Origin: Candidatus Saccharibacteria bacterium CG10_big_fil_rev_8_21_14_0_10_47_8 | Lineage (GTDB): Bacteria > Patescibacteriota > Saccharimonadia > Saccharimonadales > UBA10212 | DNA: 6,424 nt | Assembly: GCA_002793885.1 (NCBI GenBank) | Contig: PFEG01000020.1 | Coordinates: forward strand, 342-6,765 | Reading direction: 5' to 3' | Part shown: positions 1-6,142 of the stretch, piece by piece | Position numbering within the stretch: position 1 is the stretch's first letter | Layout: each line of letters starts with the position of its first letter | Program-made: the position numbers and the translations under genes | Notes under the pieces: generated by a model | The model's input: only the letters and a program-made list of their open reading frames with translations | What the model was told of the DNA's origin: nothing | Database searches by the model: none

Positions 1-1
1 C

Positions 2-346
2 TCTGGCGGTGGGGCTTGGACCGATTATGCAAGCTTCAGTTCGGTAGAACTCGACGCCAAAGATCAAATGTGTAAAGAGGGGGCGGACTATGGTGGAGTT
101 ATCGAACGCTATAAATCCACCGACCAATACCTTCTTGGTGACTCCGGAATAGATTCTGGGAAAACTGCTGCGCAGTATGCAAAAGAATTGGACAAGGCAG
201 CATATGGTCACGTCGGCGACTACTACTACTTCTATGTAAGTCCACAGGCTGCCTGTGGTGATGGTGATACAACAAAGAGCATACAGAGCGAAACTCACGA
301 TGCGGTTATTGGGCTATTGCCTAACTTTGAGGCTATACCCCAGTAA
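2..346 (+). CDS. C-terminal part of a probable exported, pilin-like protein (5' end outside window)
   Basis: The reading frame is open from base 2 to the TAA at 344-346, giving 114 visible residues. The first ATG at 68 is internal, because the frame continues upstream of it without a stop, so this is a 3' fragment and not a 92-residue gene. The visible part is rich in Gly, Asp, Ser and Tyr and has no hydrophobic segment. It carries two cysteines, at visible residues 24 and 85, which could form a disulfide, and a run of aromatics (D-Y-Y-Y-F-Y) at 73-78. This composition is typical of the extracellular domain of secreted or type IV pilin-like proteins, which are common in CPR bacteria, but the diagnostic N-terminal pilin helix lies outside the window. 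The pilin call is therefore inference. It ends 29 bases before uvrB, and an AT-rich hairpin (348-366) follows its stop at once. I do not recognise a specific family. Confidence 0.6.
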   Translation, partial: SGGGAWTDYASFSSVELDAKDQMCKEGADYGGVIERYKSTDQYLLGDSGIDSGKTAAQYAKELDKAAYGHVGDYYYFYVSPQAACGDGDTTKSIQSETHDAVIGLLPNFEAIPQ

Positions 347-347
347 A

Positions 348-366
348 ATATCAACACAGTTGATAT
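348..366. repeat. Perfect 8-bp inverted repeat overlapping the uvrB promoter
   Basis: ATATCAAC (348-355), a 3-base spacer ACA, then GTTGATAT (359-366) form a perfect palindrome. It begins one base after the stop codon of the upstream gene. Its right arm contains the TG of the extended -10 and the first three bases of the -10 hexamer of uvrB. It can be read as an operator on DNA, or as an AT-rich hairpin at the 3' end of the upstream transcript. No U-tract follows (AATTAAGGG), so it is not a standard intrinsic terminator. If uvrB transcription starts near 376, the hairpin is not in the uvrB mRNA. Confidence 0.7.
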
Positions 367-376
367 AATTAAGGGA
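361..376 (+). promoter_or_regulatory. Extended -10 promoter of uvrB, predicted leaderless start
   Basis: TG-A-TATAAT at 361-369 is a perfect extended -10 element (TGnTATAAT). No good -35 hexamer is seen 16-18 bases upstream, as is usual for extended -10 promoters. With the normal 6-8 base distance, transcription would start at about 375-377, which is the A of the uvrB ATG at 376. The AAGGG just before the ATG has no spacing to act as a Shine-Dalgarno site, which agrees with a leaderless mRNA. Confidence 0.7.
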
Positions 377-2352
377 TGACTAAATTCAAGTTGGTTAGTG
401 ATTATAGCCCGACTGGCGATCAGCCATCGGCTATTACCCAGCTAATCAAAGGCCTGGACAACGGTCTCAAAGAACAAACCCTACTAGGTGTTACCGGTAG
501 CGGTAAGACCTTTACCATGGCAAACCTGATAAATCACACTGGCAAACCGACGCTGGTGCTTTCGCATAACAAAACTCTGGCCGCCCAGCTTTACAACGAA
601 TTCCGCCTATTTTTTCCTGATAACGCCGTCCATTACTTCGTAAGCTACTTTGATTACTATCAGCCCGAAGCCTATATGCCCCGCTCCGACACCTATATAG
701 AAAAAGACAGTGACATTAACGAGGAAATCGACCGTTTGCGTCACGCCGCCACAGCGGCGCTTTTATCAAGACGCGATGTCATAATCGTGGCCAGCGTTAG
801 CTGCATTTATGGTATCGGCTCAGTGGAAGACTATGATAACCTAGCTATCCGGCTTAAAAAGAACGAGCGGCGGGTCCGTGATAAGTTGCTGCGGCAGCTT
901 ACCGATATCCAGTATCACCGTAACGACATGGCCTTTGAGCGGGGCAACTTCAGGGTCAGAGGTGATACGGTTGATATTTTCCCAGCCGGCGAAGAAAGCG
1001 CCTACAGGATTGAGTTTTTTGGCGACGAGCTTGATAGGATAACTAAAATTAATCCATTGACCGGCGAAATAGAAAAAAGCCTGCAAGAACTGGTGGTTTA
1101 CCCAGGTAGTCACTATGTGACCCCTAATGAGAAACTTCAAATCGCCCTGGGAAAAATCAGGGAAGAGGCTAACGAGCGGATAGCTTGGTTTAAAAAACAG
1201 GGCAAACTAGTTGAGGCCCAGCGCATAGACCAGCGAGTCAAATTTGATCTGGAGATGCTGGAGCAAACCGGTTTTGTTAAGGGCATTGAAAATTATAGCC
1301 GGTATCTTACTAATCGAGAGGCCGGTGAACAACCGGCAACCCTGATGGACTATTTTCCGGATGATTACCTGCTTTTAGTTGATGAGTCGCACATGACCAT
1401 CCCCCAAGTTCGCGGCATGTATCATGGCGACCGGGCCCGCAAAGAAGTATTGGTAGAGCACGGCTTTCGTTTGCCCAGCGCCCTAGATAACCGGCCGCTG
1501 ACCTTTAGCGAATTCGAACGGCATATTAACCAGGTCGTCTACGTCAGCGCTACGCCTGCAGAATATGAACTGTCGCACAGTCCGGAGCCGGCTCAACAAG
1601 TTATCCGTCCAACTGGTTTGCTGGATCCGGTGATAGAGGTACGTCCGGTTGAAGGTCAGGTAGATGATTTGATTTCTGAAATTCGCTCAAGCGTGAAAAA
1701 GGGCCATCGTGTTTTGGTAACTACTTTAACCAAACGAATGTCTGAGGATTTAGCTGAATACCTGAAAGAATTAAATATTAAGGTTGCCTACATTCATAGC
1801 GACATAGACACCCTAGACCGCACCGATATTTTGCGCGATTTACGGCTTGGAGTTTTTGACGTTTTGGTTGGTATCAACTTGCTGCGCGAAGGCCTGGATC
1901 TGCCAGAAGTTAGCCTGGTGGCTATTTTAGACGCCGACAAAGAAGGCTTTTTACGAAGTTCACAAGCTCTGATCCAGACTGTCGGCCGGGCGGCCAGGCA
2001 CCAAGAGGGACGAGTTATCATGTATGCCGACGTAGTAACCGGTAGCATGCAGCGAACTATCGATGAGACTAATCGCCGCCGCGCGGTTCAGGAAAGCTAT
2101 AATAAGCAGCACAACATTACGCCCGCTAGCATCACCAGAGCGGTTAGTGAGCTTTTGCCGCGGGCCGAAAAAAAACAAAAGCCAAAACTGGATTTAAAAA
2201 AGATACCCAAAGATGAATATAAGCATCTGGTTCACGATCTTAGCGTCCAGATGGATCTGGCGGCCGCCAACCTGGAGTTCGAAAAAGCCGCCGACCTGCG
2301 TGATCTGATAGCCGAGATCAACGACAAGATGGAAAGTCTCTCCATAAAATGA
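376..2352 (+). CDS. uvrB: UvrABC system protein B (excision repair DNA helicase)
   Basis: This is the damage-verifying ATPase of cytoplasmic nucleotide excision repair. UvrA loads it at lesions, and it then recruits UvrC, which cuts on both sides. The 658 residues match the usual family length of about 660-680. Seen in order: the N-terminal GDQPSAI motif (14-20); Walker A G-V-T-G-S-G-K-T (38-45, K44); the beta-hairpin that clamps a DNA strand, Y-F-D-Y-Y-Q-P-E-A-Y (91-100); the UvrA-interacting insert with FRVRGDTVDIFPA (192-204); the GIENYSR block (303-309); the DESH Walker B box (336-339); VSATP (390-394); TTLTKRMSE (449-457); NLLREGLDLPEVSL (501-514); helicase motif VI Q-T-V-G-R-A-A-R (534-541); and a C-terminal UVR/UvrC-binding domain (about 613-651). 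All ATPase and hairpin residues I can check are present. The ATG at 376 is the natural start because the protein begins directly with the conserved N-terminus and fits the -10 box at 364-369. A TGA stop follows. Confidence 0.98.
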   Translation: MTKFKLVSDYSPTGDQPSAITQLIKGLDNGLKEQTLLGVTGSGKTFTMANLINHTGKPTLVLSHNKTLAAQLYNEFRLFFPDNAVHYFVSYFDYYQPEAYMPRSDTYIEKDSDINEEIDRLRHAATAALLSRRDVIIVASVSCIYGIGSVEDYDNLAIRLKKNERRVRDKLLRQLTDIQYHRNDMAFERGNFRVRGDTVDIFPAGEESAYRIEFFGDELDRITKINPLTGEIEKSLQELVVYPGSHYVTPNEKLQIALGKIREEANERIAWFKKQGKLVEAQRIDQRVKFDLEMLEQTGFVKGIENYSRYLTNREAGEQPATLMDYFPDDYLLLVDESHMTIPQVRGMYHGDRARKEVLVEHGFRLPSALDNRPLTFSEFERHINQVVYVSATPAEYELSHSPEPAQQVIRPTGLLDPVIEVRPVEGQVDDLISEIRSSVKKGHRVLVTTLTKRMSEDLAEYLKELNIKVAYIHSDIDTLDRTDILRDLRLGVFDVLVGINLLREGLDLPEVSLVAILDADKEGFLRSSQALIQTVGRAARHQEGRVIMYADVVTGSMQRTIDETNRRRAVQESYNKQHNITPASITRAVSELLPRAEKKQKPKLDLKKIPKDEYKHLVHDLSVQMDLAAANLEFEKAADLRDLIAEINDKMESLSIK

Positions 2353-2394
2353 CAAAAGGCTATTTATCATTAGTGTCCACAGGCATTGCCAGTC

Positions 2395-2410
2395 TGTTAT
2401 ACTTACATTC
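2395..2410 (+). promoter_or_regulatory. Extended -10 promoter of the gatC-gatA operon
   Basis: TG-T-TATACT at 2395-2403 is an extended -10 element with one mismatch to TATAAT. No good -35 is visible. Transcription would start around 2409-2411, leaving a leader of about 10 bases before the gatC ATG at 2420. The only purine-rich stretch in that leader, GAAG at 2414-2417, is two bases from the ATG and too close to be a normal ribosome binding site. It lies in the 67-base gap between uvrB and gatC, in which I see no intrinsic terminator. Confidence 0.6.
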
Positions 2411-2419
2411 ATTGAAGTT

Positions 2420-2713
2420 ATGAGTAAGCTGACACGCAAGGCTGTATTAAAGCTGGCTCGCTTGAGCCGCCTAAAACTGAGCGACGAGGAAGTTGATCGA
2501 TTCGCCGTCGAGCTGACCCATATTTTAAAATACGTCGAGACTCTCAATTCGGTGAACGTGGAGGGACTGGAACCCACCTACCAGGTGACAGGGCTTAAAA
2601 ACGTTACTAGAGAAGATGAGATTAAAAAGTACCAGGCGCAGCCTAGTGACCTGCTGGCTGACGCGCCGGCCATAAAAGATGGCCAGTATAAAGTCAAAAG
2701 GGTAATTGGATAG
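2420..2713 (+). CDS. gatC: Asp-tRNA(Asn)/Glu-tRNA(Gln) amidotransferase subunit C
   Basis: This is the small subunit that wraps around and stabilises the GatA-GatB interface of the tRNA-dependent amidotransferase. Its 97 residues match the normal GatC length of about 95-100. The family pattern is clear: V-L-K-L-A-R-L-S-R-L-K-L-S-D-E-E (9-24); the helix F-A-V-E-L-T-H-I-L-K-Y-V-E-T-L (28-42); VNVEGLEPTYQV (45-56); and the N-V-T-R-E-D strand (61-66) that contacts GatA. It is the first gene of a compact unit: its TAG stop is 2 bases from the gatA ATG, so translation of gatA is probably coupled to it. It shows no convincing Shine-Dalgarno sequence and would be read from a very short leader. The ATG at 2420 is the only start that gives the conserved N-terminal helix without extra residues. 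Confidence 0.95.
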   Translation: MSKLTRKAVLKLARLSRLKLSDEEVDRFAVELTHILKYVETLNSVNVEGLEPTYQVTGLKNVTREDEIKKYQAQPSDLLADAPAIKDGQYKVKRVIG

Positions 2714-2715
2714 TT

Positions 2716-4137
2716 ATGGGTCAGTGGCCAGCTTTGTCTGAAATTGCCTTCAAAGTCCAAAGCGGCCAGCTGAAGGCCGTTGACCTGGTTGATAAATCGT
2801 TGCAGGCCATAGCTGATAAACAAGACTATCAGGCGATAATTTCGATAATTCCTGATAGGGCTAGGCAGCGAGCCTCCCAGGTTGACGAAAAGGTAAAAAA
2901 GGCCGTTCAAGTTGGGCCCTTGGCTGGCATCCCCTTTATTGCTAAAGATAATTTTTTAACTTTTGGCGGCGAAACCACGGCAGCCAGTAATATTTTACGG
3001 GGATTTAAGGCTCCATATCAGGCCACGGCCATTGAAAAGCTGGAGGAAGCTGGCGCTATTTGCGTGGCTAAGGCTAATCTAGACGCTTTTGCCCATGGCA
3101 GCAGTACCGAAAACAGCGACTGGTTCGTGACTAAAAATCCACATGATAAAACCAGGGTGCCGGGCGGCAGTTCTGGTGGTTCGGCAGCGGCCGTGATTTT
3201 GGGCTTGGCGCCTTTTGCCCTTGGCACGGATACCGGTGGTTCAATCCGTTTGCCGGCTAGTTTTTGCGGTGCGGTAGGTTTAAAACCAACCTATGGGCTG
3301 GTCAGCCGCAGCGGTGTGGTAGCCATGGCTAGCAGCACGGACGTTATTGGGCCCTTAACTAAGACTGTTGAAGACGCTGCGCTAGTCCTTGAGGTAATGT
3401 CCGGCCAAGATCAACTAGACAGCACCATGATTGAACGAGACAATAATTCATATACCGATCTTGATACAAAAATTAAGGGCAAAAAGATTGGTGTCGTTAA
3501 AGAGTATATGTCAGACGGCTTGGAACCTGGTGTGCGTATCCAAATCGAATCTGCTATAGAAAAATTAAAAAATGCCGGCGCCCAAGTCACAGAAGTAAGT
3601 ATGCCAAGTTTGCCACTGGCCCTAGCTGCATACTACATAGTAAGCCCGGCGGAAGTCAGCAGTAACTTGGCCCGGTATGATGGCCAGCGGTACGGGCACA
3701 GTTCAAAAAAAGCCGTAGATCTGGACCAGAGCTATGAACTGAGCCGTGAGGAAGGCTTTGGCTTGGAAGCAAAACGGCGTATTATGATCGGGACTCACGT
3801 TTTGTCCAGCGGTTATTACGATGCCTACTATAAAAAGGCTCAGACTGTACGCACCATGATAATCAACGAGTTCAACCAAGCATTTGCTAGCTACGATTTT
3901 TTAGTAGGTCCAACTGCCCCAATGGTGGCCTTTAAAATCGGTGAACGAACTGATGATCCGCTCAAAATGTATCTAACAGACATAATTACAGTGGCCGCAA
4001 ATATGGCGGGTAATCCGGCAATCAGTGTGCCAGCCGGCAAAAGCCAAGGCCTGCCGGTTGGCCTACAGCTGATAGCTTCCCAGCGTGCCGACCGAGCGTT
4101 GCTAGGCATCGCTAAAGGCTTTGAGGAGCTGGCTTAA
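2716..4137 (+). CDS. gatA: Asp-tRNA(Asn)/Glu-tRNA(Gln) amidotransferase subunit A (glutaminase)
   Basis: GatA hydrolyses glutamine and passes the ammonia to GatB, which amidates the mischarged tRNA. It is an amidase-signature enzyme of 473 residues, close to the family's 475-490. The Ser-cisSer-Lys triad can be placed. K77 lies in G-I-P-F-I-A-K-D-N (71-79). S152 is the cis-serine of G-G-S-S-G-G-S (150-156). S176 is the nucleophile of T-D-T-G-G-S-I-R-L-P (171-180). The spacings K+75 and +24 equal those I recall for Staphylococcus aureus GatA (K79, S154, S178). The conserved K-R-R-I-M-I-G-T segment (353-360) and SSGYYDAYYKKAQ (364-376) of the glutamine pocket region are also present, as is the C-terminal GNPAISVPAG (432-441). 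Nothing is truncated. Its start is 2 bases past the gatC stop; AAAAGGG at 2696-2702 is too far from the ATG (13 bases) to be a good ribosome site, which points to translational coupling. The next gene begins 4 bases after its TAA. Confidence 0.97.
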   Translation: MGQWPALSEIAFKVQSGQLKAVDLVDKSLQAIADKQDYQAIISIIPDRARQRASQVDEKVKKAVQVGPLAGIPFIAKDNFLTFGGETTAASNILRGFKAPYQATAIEKLEEAGAICVAKANLDAFAHGSSTENSDWFVTKNPHDKTRVPGGSSGGSAAAVILGLAPFALGTDTGGSIRLPASFCGAVGLKPTYGLVSRSGVVAMASSTDVIGPLTKTVEDAALVLEVMSGQDQLDSTMIERDNNSYTDLDTKIKGKKIGVVKEYMSDGLEPGVRIQIESAIEKLKNAGAQVTEVSMPSLPLALAAYYIVSPAEVSSNLARYDGQRYGHSSKKAVDLDQSYELSREEGFGLEAKRRIMIGTHVLSSGYYDAYYKKAQTVRTMIINEFNQAFASYDFLVGPTAPMVAFKIGERTDDPLKMYLTDIITVAANMAGNPAISVPAGKSQGLPVGLQLIASQRADRALLGIAKGFEELA

Positions 4138-4141
4138 GCTT

Positions 4142-4549
4142 ATGAGCACCATTTTTCTAATCTTAGCCATTGTTTTCGGCGTGGTTATGCTCATGAGTGT
4201 CGGTATCTTGAGTCGGCGAATGACTCACAAGCTCAATCAGGATTACTTCCAGAAGAAATGGCTGGAGCTGCTCGCTCGGGTAAAAACATCGGACGGCATA
4301 GTCCTGGCGGTCATTGATGCCGATAAACTACTAGATGAGGCTTTGAAACGGCGCAACTTCAATGGCAAAACCATGGGTGAGCGGCTGGTAGCCGCCCAAC
4401 GTTCTTTAACTGACAATGACTCGGTTTGGTACGCCCACAAACTCCGTAATCGCTTAGTGCACGAGCCCGATACCAAGCTTAAAAAACGTGAGGCCCAAAA
4501 CGCCTTGGCCGGTTTTAGGCGGGGCTTGAAGGATTTGGGGGCCTTATGA
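4142..4549 (+). CDS. Small membrane-anchored protein with a HEPN-like R-N-x3-H motif
   Basis: I know no assigned function. Using the ATG at 4142 the protein has 135 residues. A longer reading from TTG at 4121 overlaps gatA by 17 bases and adds 7 residues; I prefer ATG, which sits 4 bases after the gatA stop. Residues 3-23 form one hydrophobic helix followed by S-R-R-M-T-H-K, so the rest should face the cytoplasm. The soluble part looks all-helical, with A-D-K-L-L-D-E-A-L-K (60-69), G-K-T-M-G-E-R-L-V (75-83), W-Y-A-H-K-L-R-N-R-L-V-H-E-P (96-109) and a final amphipathic helix ending D-L-G-A-L. The R102-N-R-L-V-H107 segment fits the RX4H motif of HEPN domains and closely resembles the R-N-x-L-V-H-x-Y motif of HepT/DUF86 toxins, but with Pro109 in place of Tyr. 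The HEPN assignment is inference from this motif and the helical pattern. Similar proteins occur, as I recall, in other Saccharibacteria. It is probably cotranscribed with gatC and gatA. Confidence 0.85.
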   Translation: MSTIFLILAIVFGVVMLMSVGILSRRMTHKLNQDYFQKKWLELLARVKTSDGIVLAVIDADKLLDEALKRRNFNGKTMGERLVAAQRSLTDNDSVWYAHKLRNRLVHEPDTKLKKREAQNALAGFRRGLKDLGAL

Positions 4550-4586
4550 GAACAGTTGCCATTTACCGTTTATCATTTACCATTAA

Positions 4587-4674
4587 TTTTTCATTTTACA
4601 TTTCCTGGTGTCCAAATGTTTGTGAACTGATAAATGAAAATCTATTGAAAATTGGTAATTGTAAAATTGAAAAA
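4587..4674. repeat. Imperfect long inverted repeat (about 20-base arms) before gatB
   Basis: The left arm 4587-4605 reads TTTTTCATTTTACATTTCC. The reverse complement of the right arm 4654-4674 is the same string with two extra A's and one substitution, so 18 of 21 aligned positions match. The loop is about 48 bases (4606-4653). The core is 14 bases (4586-4599) against 15 (4661-4675) with a single bulged T. A competing outer pairing, CCATT (4580-4584) with AATGG (4673-4677), would take in the first two bases of the gatB ribosome site. CPR genomes often have AT-rich, word-repetitive intergenic hairpins of this kind (general knowledge). A regulatory role is inference. Confidence 0.65.
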
Positions 4675-4675
4675 T

Positions 4676-4680
4676 GGAGG
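4676..4680 (+). promoter_or_regulatory. Ribosome binding site of gatB (sets the start at 4686)
   Basis: GGAGG at 4676-4680 lies 5 bases before the ATG at 4686 and is the clearest Shine-Dalgarno sequence in the window. The in-frame ATG at 4674 overlaps this site and would add M-E-E-Y, so it is rejected as the start. Confidence 0.85.
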
Positions 4681-4685
4681 AATAT

Positions 4686-6095
4686 ATGAGCGCTGGCAAG
4701 TATATTCCGACTATTGGGATTGAAACGCACGTACAGCTTAAAACCAAAACTAAACTGTTTGCCGCAGTAGACAACAATGCTCGTGACGCTGCTCCTAACA
4801 CACTGATCAGTCATATCTGCGTTGGTATGCCCGGAGCCTTGCCATACCTAAACCAAGCTGCTATTGAACTGGCGGCTCGGGCGGCTTTCGCGTTTAATAC
4901 CAAACCACAGGCTTTCAGCAAATTTGATCGCAAGCATTACTTCTATCCAGATTTGCCCAAAGGCTACCAAATAAGCCAATACGACCAACCGATTATCGTT
5001 GGCGGCCACATTGATATTTTAGTGGCTGGCCAAGCCAAACGCATTGGAATTACCCGGGCGCATTTAGAAGAAGACGCTGGCAAAAATATCCACCCGGCTG
5101 GCGCCGATTACTCGCTGGTAGATCTTAACCGGGCCGGAACACCACTGTTGGAAATTGTCAGTGAACCTGACATCCATAGCGCTGTTGAGGCAAAAGCCTA
5201 TGCCCGTGAGCTTTATCTGCTAATGAAGTACTCTGGCGTTAGCGATGTAGATTTGTACCACGGCAACCTACGCTTTGATGTCAATATCAGCGTCAGCCCG
5301 AACGCCTCAAAACTGGGTACGCGCAGTGAAATCAAAAATCTGAATAGTTTTAGAAGCGTAGAAAACGCCGTTAAATTTGAAATTAATCGCCAGATTGAGC
5401 TGCTCGAAAGGGGCGGTGTAGTAGTTCAAGAAACTCGGGGCTGGGACGAGGCCAAACAAAAAACTACCAGCCAACGCGGCAAGGAAGAGGCTCATGATTA
5501 CCGTTATATGCCCGAACCGGATATCCCGCCGGTTGAGTTGAGTGAATCCGATATTTCCAGATTCAAAAAAACCCTGCCCGAACTCCCCCCAGCCATACGC
5601 CAAAAACTTACAACCATAAAAGTTGAGGCCAAGGTAGTCGAGGATATTTTAGATAAACCGGATGTTGTACCAACTGCTTTGGAGGCTATAAGCAAGACAT
5701 CCGCCGAAAATGCCCGGCGAGTTATTTTTCAGCTGTTAGAAGCGTCTAATATGTCCCATGTAAGCGTCACGGATCAAATTAAAGTGGCTGAGATGGTTAG
5801 CGATGGAGAACTCAACTCAACTGCCGGTAAACTTGTCGCTCAAGAAAATCTAAAAACAGGTGAAGCTCCAGCGCGGATTATTGAGAAGCTAAACCTCATA
5901 CAGGTTTCTGACGAAGATGAAATTGAGAAAATCGTAGCCAAAGTTTTGGAAGAAAATAAAAAGGCTGCCAGCGACGTTAAAGAAGGCGAGCTAAAGGCCA
6001 TCGGCTTTCTAGTGGGACAAGTAATGGCTAAAAGCCATGGCAAGGCCAATCCGGGTGTCGCCCAGAAAATCATCAAAAAACAATTAGGCTTGTAG
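4686..6095 (+). CDS. gatB: Asp-tRNA(Asn)/Glu-tRNA(Gln) amidotransferase subunit B
   Basis: GatB binds the misacylated tRNA, activates the side-chain carboxylate with ATP and amidates it with ammonia supplied by GatA. With the ATG at 4686, chosen for the GGAGG site 5 bases upstream, it has 469 residues, near the family's 475-490. The cradle domain shows I-G-I-E-T-H-V-Q-L (10-18, with metal-site E13 and H15), V-G-M-P-G-A-L-P (46-53), Y-P-D-L-P-K-G-Y-Q-I-S-Q-Y (87-99), H-L-E-E-D-A-G-K (126-133), the signature D-L-N-R-A-G-T-P-L-L-E-I-V-S-E-P-D (146-162), and L-R-F-D-V-N-I-S-V (195-203). A helical linker follows, then the tRNA-binding GatB/YqeY tail (about 325-469), ending in the typical H-G-K-A-N-P (451-456). 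No key residue appears missing. It stands 136 bases from the gene before it, unlike the near-contiguous gatC and gatA, so its dosage may be set separately through the AT-rich leader. Confidence 0.97.
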   Translation: MSAGKYIPTIGIETHVQLKTKTKLFAAVDNNARDAAPNTLISHICVGMPGALPYLNQAAIELAARAAFAFNTKPQAFSKFDRKHYFYPDLPKGYQISQYDQPIIVGGHIDILVAGQAKRIGITRAHLEEDAGKNIHPAGADYSLVDLNRAGTPLLEIVSEPDIHSAVEAKAYARELYLLMKYSGVSDVDLYHGNLRFDVNISVSPNASKLGTRSEIKNLNSFRSVENAVKFEINRQIELLERGGVVVQETRGWDEAKQKTTSQRGKEEAHDYRYMPEPDIPPVELSESDISRFKKTLPELPPAIRQKLTTIKVEAKVVEDILDKPDVVPTALEAISKTSAENARRVIFQLLEASNMSHVSVTDQIKVAEMVSDGELNSTAGKLVAQENLKTGEAPARIIEKLNLIQVSDEDEIEKIVAKVLEENKKAASDVKEGELKAIGFLVGQVMAKSHGKANPGVAQKIIKKQLGL

Positions 6096-6104
6096 GCGCT
6101 CTGA

Positions 6105-6141
6105 TTGCGTAGCTGCTAGTTTATTGGGTATACTAACTTTA
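6105..6141 (+). promoter_or_regulatory. Promoter of the small membrane protein gene, predicted near-leaderless
   Basis: TATACT at 6129-6134 is a good -10 hexamer ending 8 bases before the ATG at 6143. TTGCGT at 6105-6110 matches the first half of a -35 box with an 18-base spacer. A TG is present at 6125-6126, one base off the canonical extended -10 position. Transcription would start near 6141, leaving at most about two leader bases. No Shine-Dalgarno sequence precedes the ATG. Confidence 0.55.
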
Positions 6142-6142
6142 T

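Larger units (their letters stand above)
4550..4685. other. AT-rich intergenic spacer upstream of gatB
   Basis: This is the longest non-coding stretch in the window (136 bases). I count 36 G or C in 4551-4680, about 28% GC, well below the flanking genes. The left half is built from degenerate direct words: CATTTACC at 4560-4567 and 4574-4581, CATTTTAC at 4592-4599 and CATTTCC at 4599-4605. The right half carries their complements, making the inverted repeat listed separately. It contains no ORF worth calling. I see no strong promoter; TAAAAT at 4662-4667 is a weak -10 candidate without a -35 partner. It may therefore be a transcribed leader of gatB within the gatC-gatA transcript. Confidence 0.7.

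Noticed and set aside
68..346. A complete 92-residue gene starting at the ATG at 68
   Set aside because: The frame stays open without a stop to the left edge of the window, with coherent composition, so this ATG is internal to a truncated gene.
348..370. Intrinsic terminator of the upstream gene
   Set aside because: The stem is AT-rich and no run of T follows. The element overlaps a perfect -10, so a promoter or operator role fits better.
841..1140. Antisense reading frames inside uvrB, gatA and gatB
   Set aside because: They lie opposite strongly conserved coding sequence, have no ribosome sites of note and show no recognisable protein features.
2353..2395. Terminator between uvrB and gatC
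   Set aside because: GGCATTGCC gives at most a 3-bp stem with no T-run. I see no stable hairpin in the gap.
4121..4141. TTG at 4121 as the start of the HEPN-like protein
   Set aside because: It would overlap gatA by 17 bases and has no well-spaced ribosome site. The in-frame ATG at 4142 places the membrane helix directly at the N-terminus.
4639..4673. Independent promoter of gatB
   Set aside because: TTGAAA (4645-4650) and TAAAAT (4662-4667) are only 11 bases apart, too close for a -35/-10 pair, and AT-rich sequence produces such matches by chance.
4674..4685. ATG at 4674 as the gatB start
   Set aside because: It overlaps the GGAGG ribosome site that serves the ATG at 4686 and adds four residues not expected in the family.
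4550..4685. CRISPR array or tRNA gene in the spacer
   Set aside because: The repeated words are 7-8 bases, degenerate and unevenly spaced. No cloverleaf, T-loop or CCA end is seen.
376..6095. UGA recoding as in Gracilibacteria/SR1
   Set aside because: The conserved genes contain no in-frame TGA, and TGA ends uvrB and the gene at 4142 at the expected family or domain end.
6096..6128. Terminator after gatB
   Set aside because: Only very short complementarity (TAGC with GCTA) and no T-tract.
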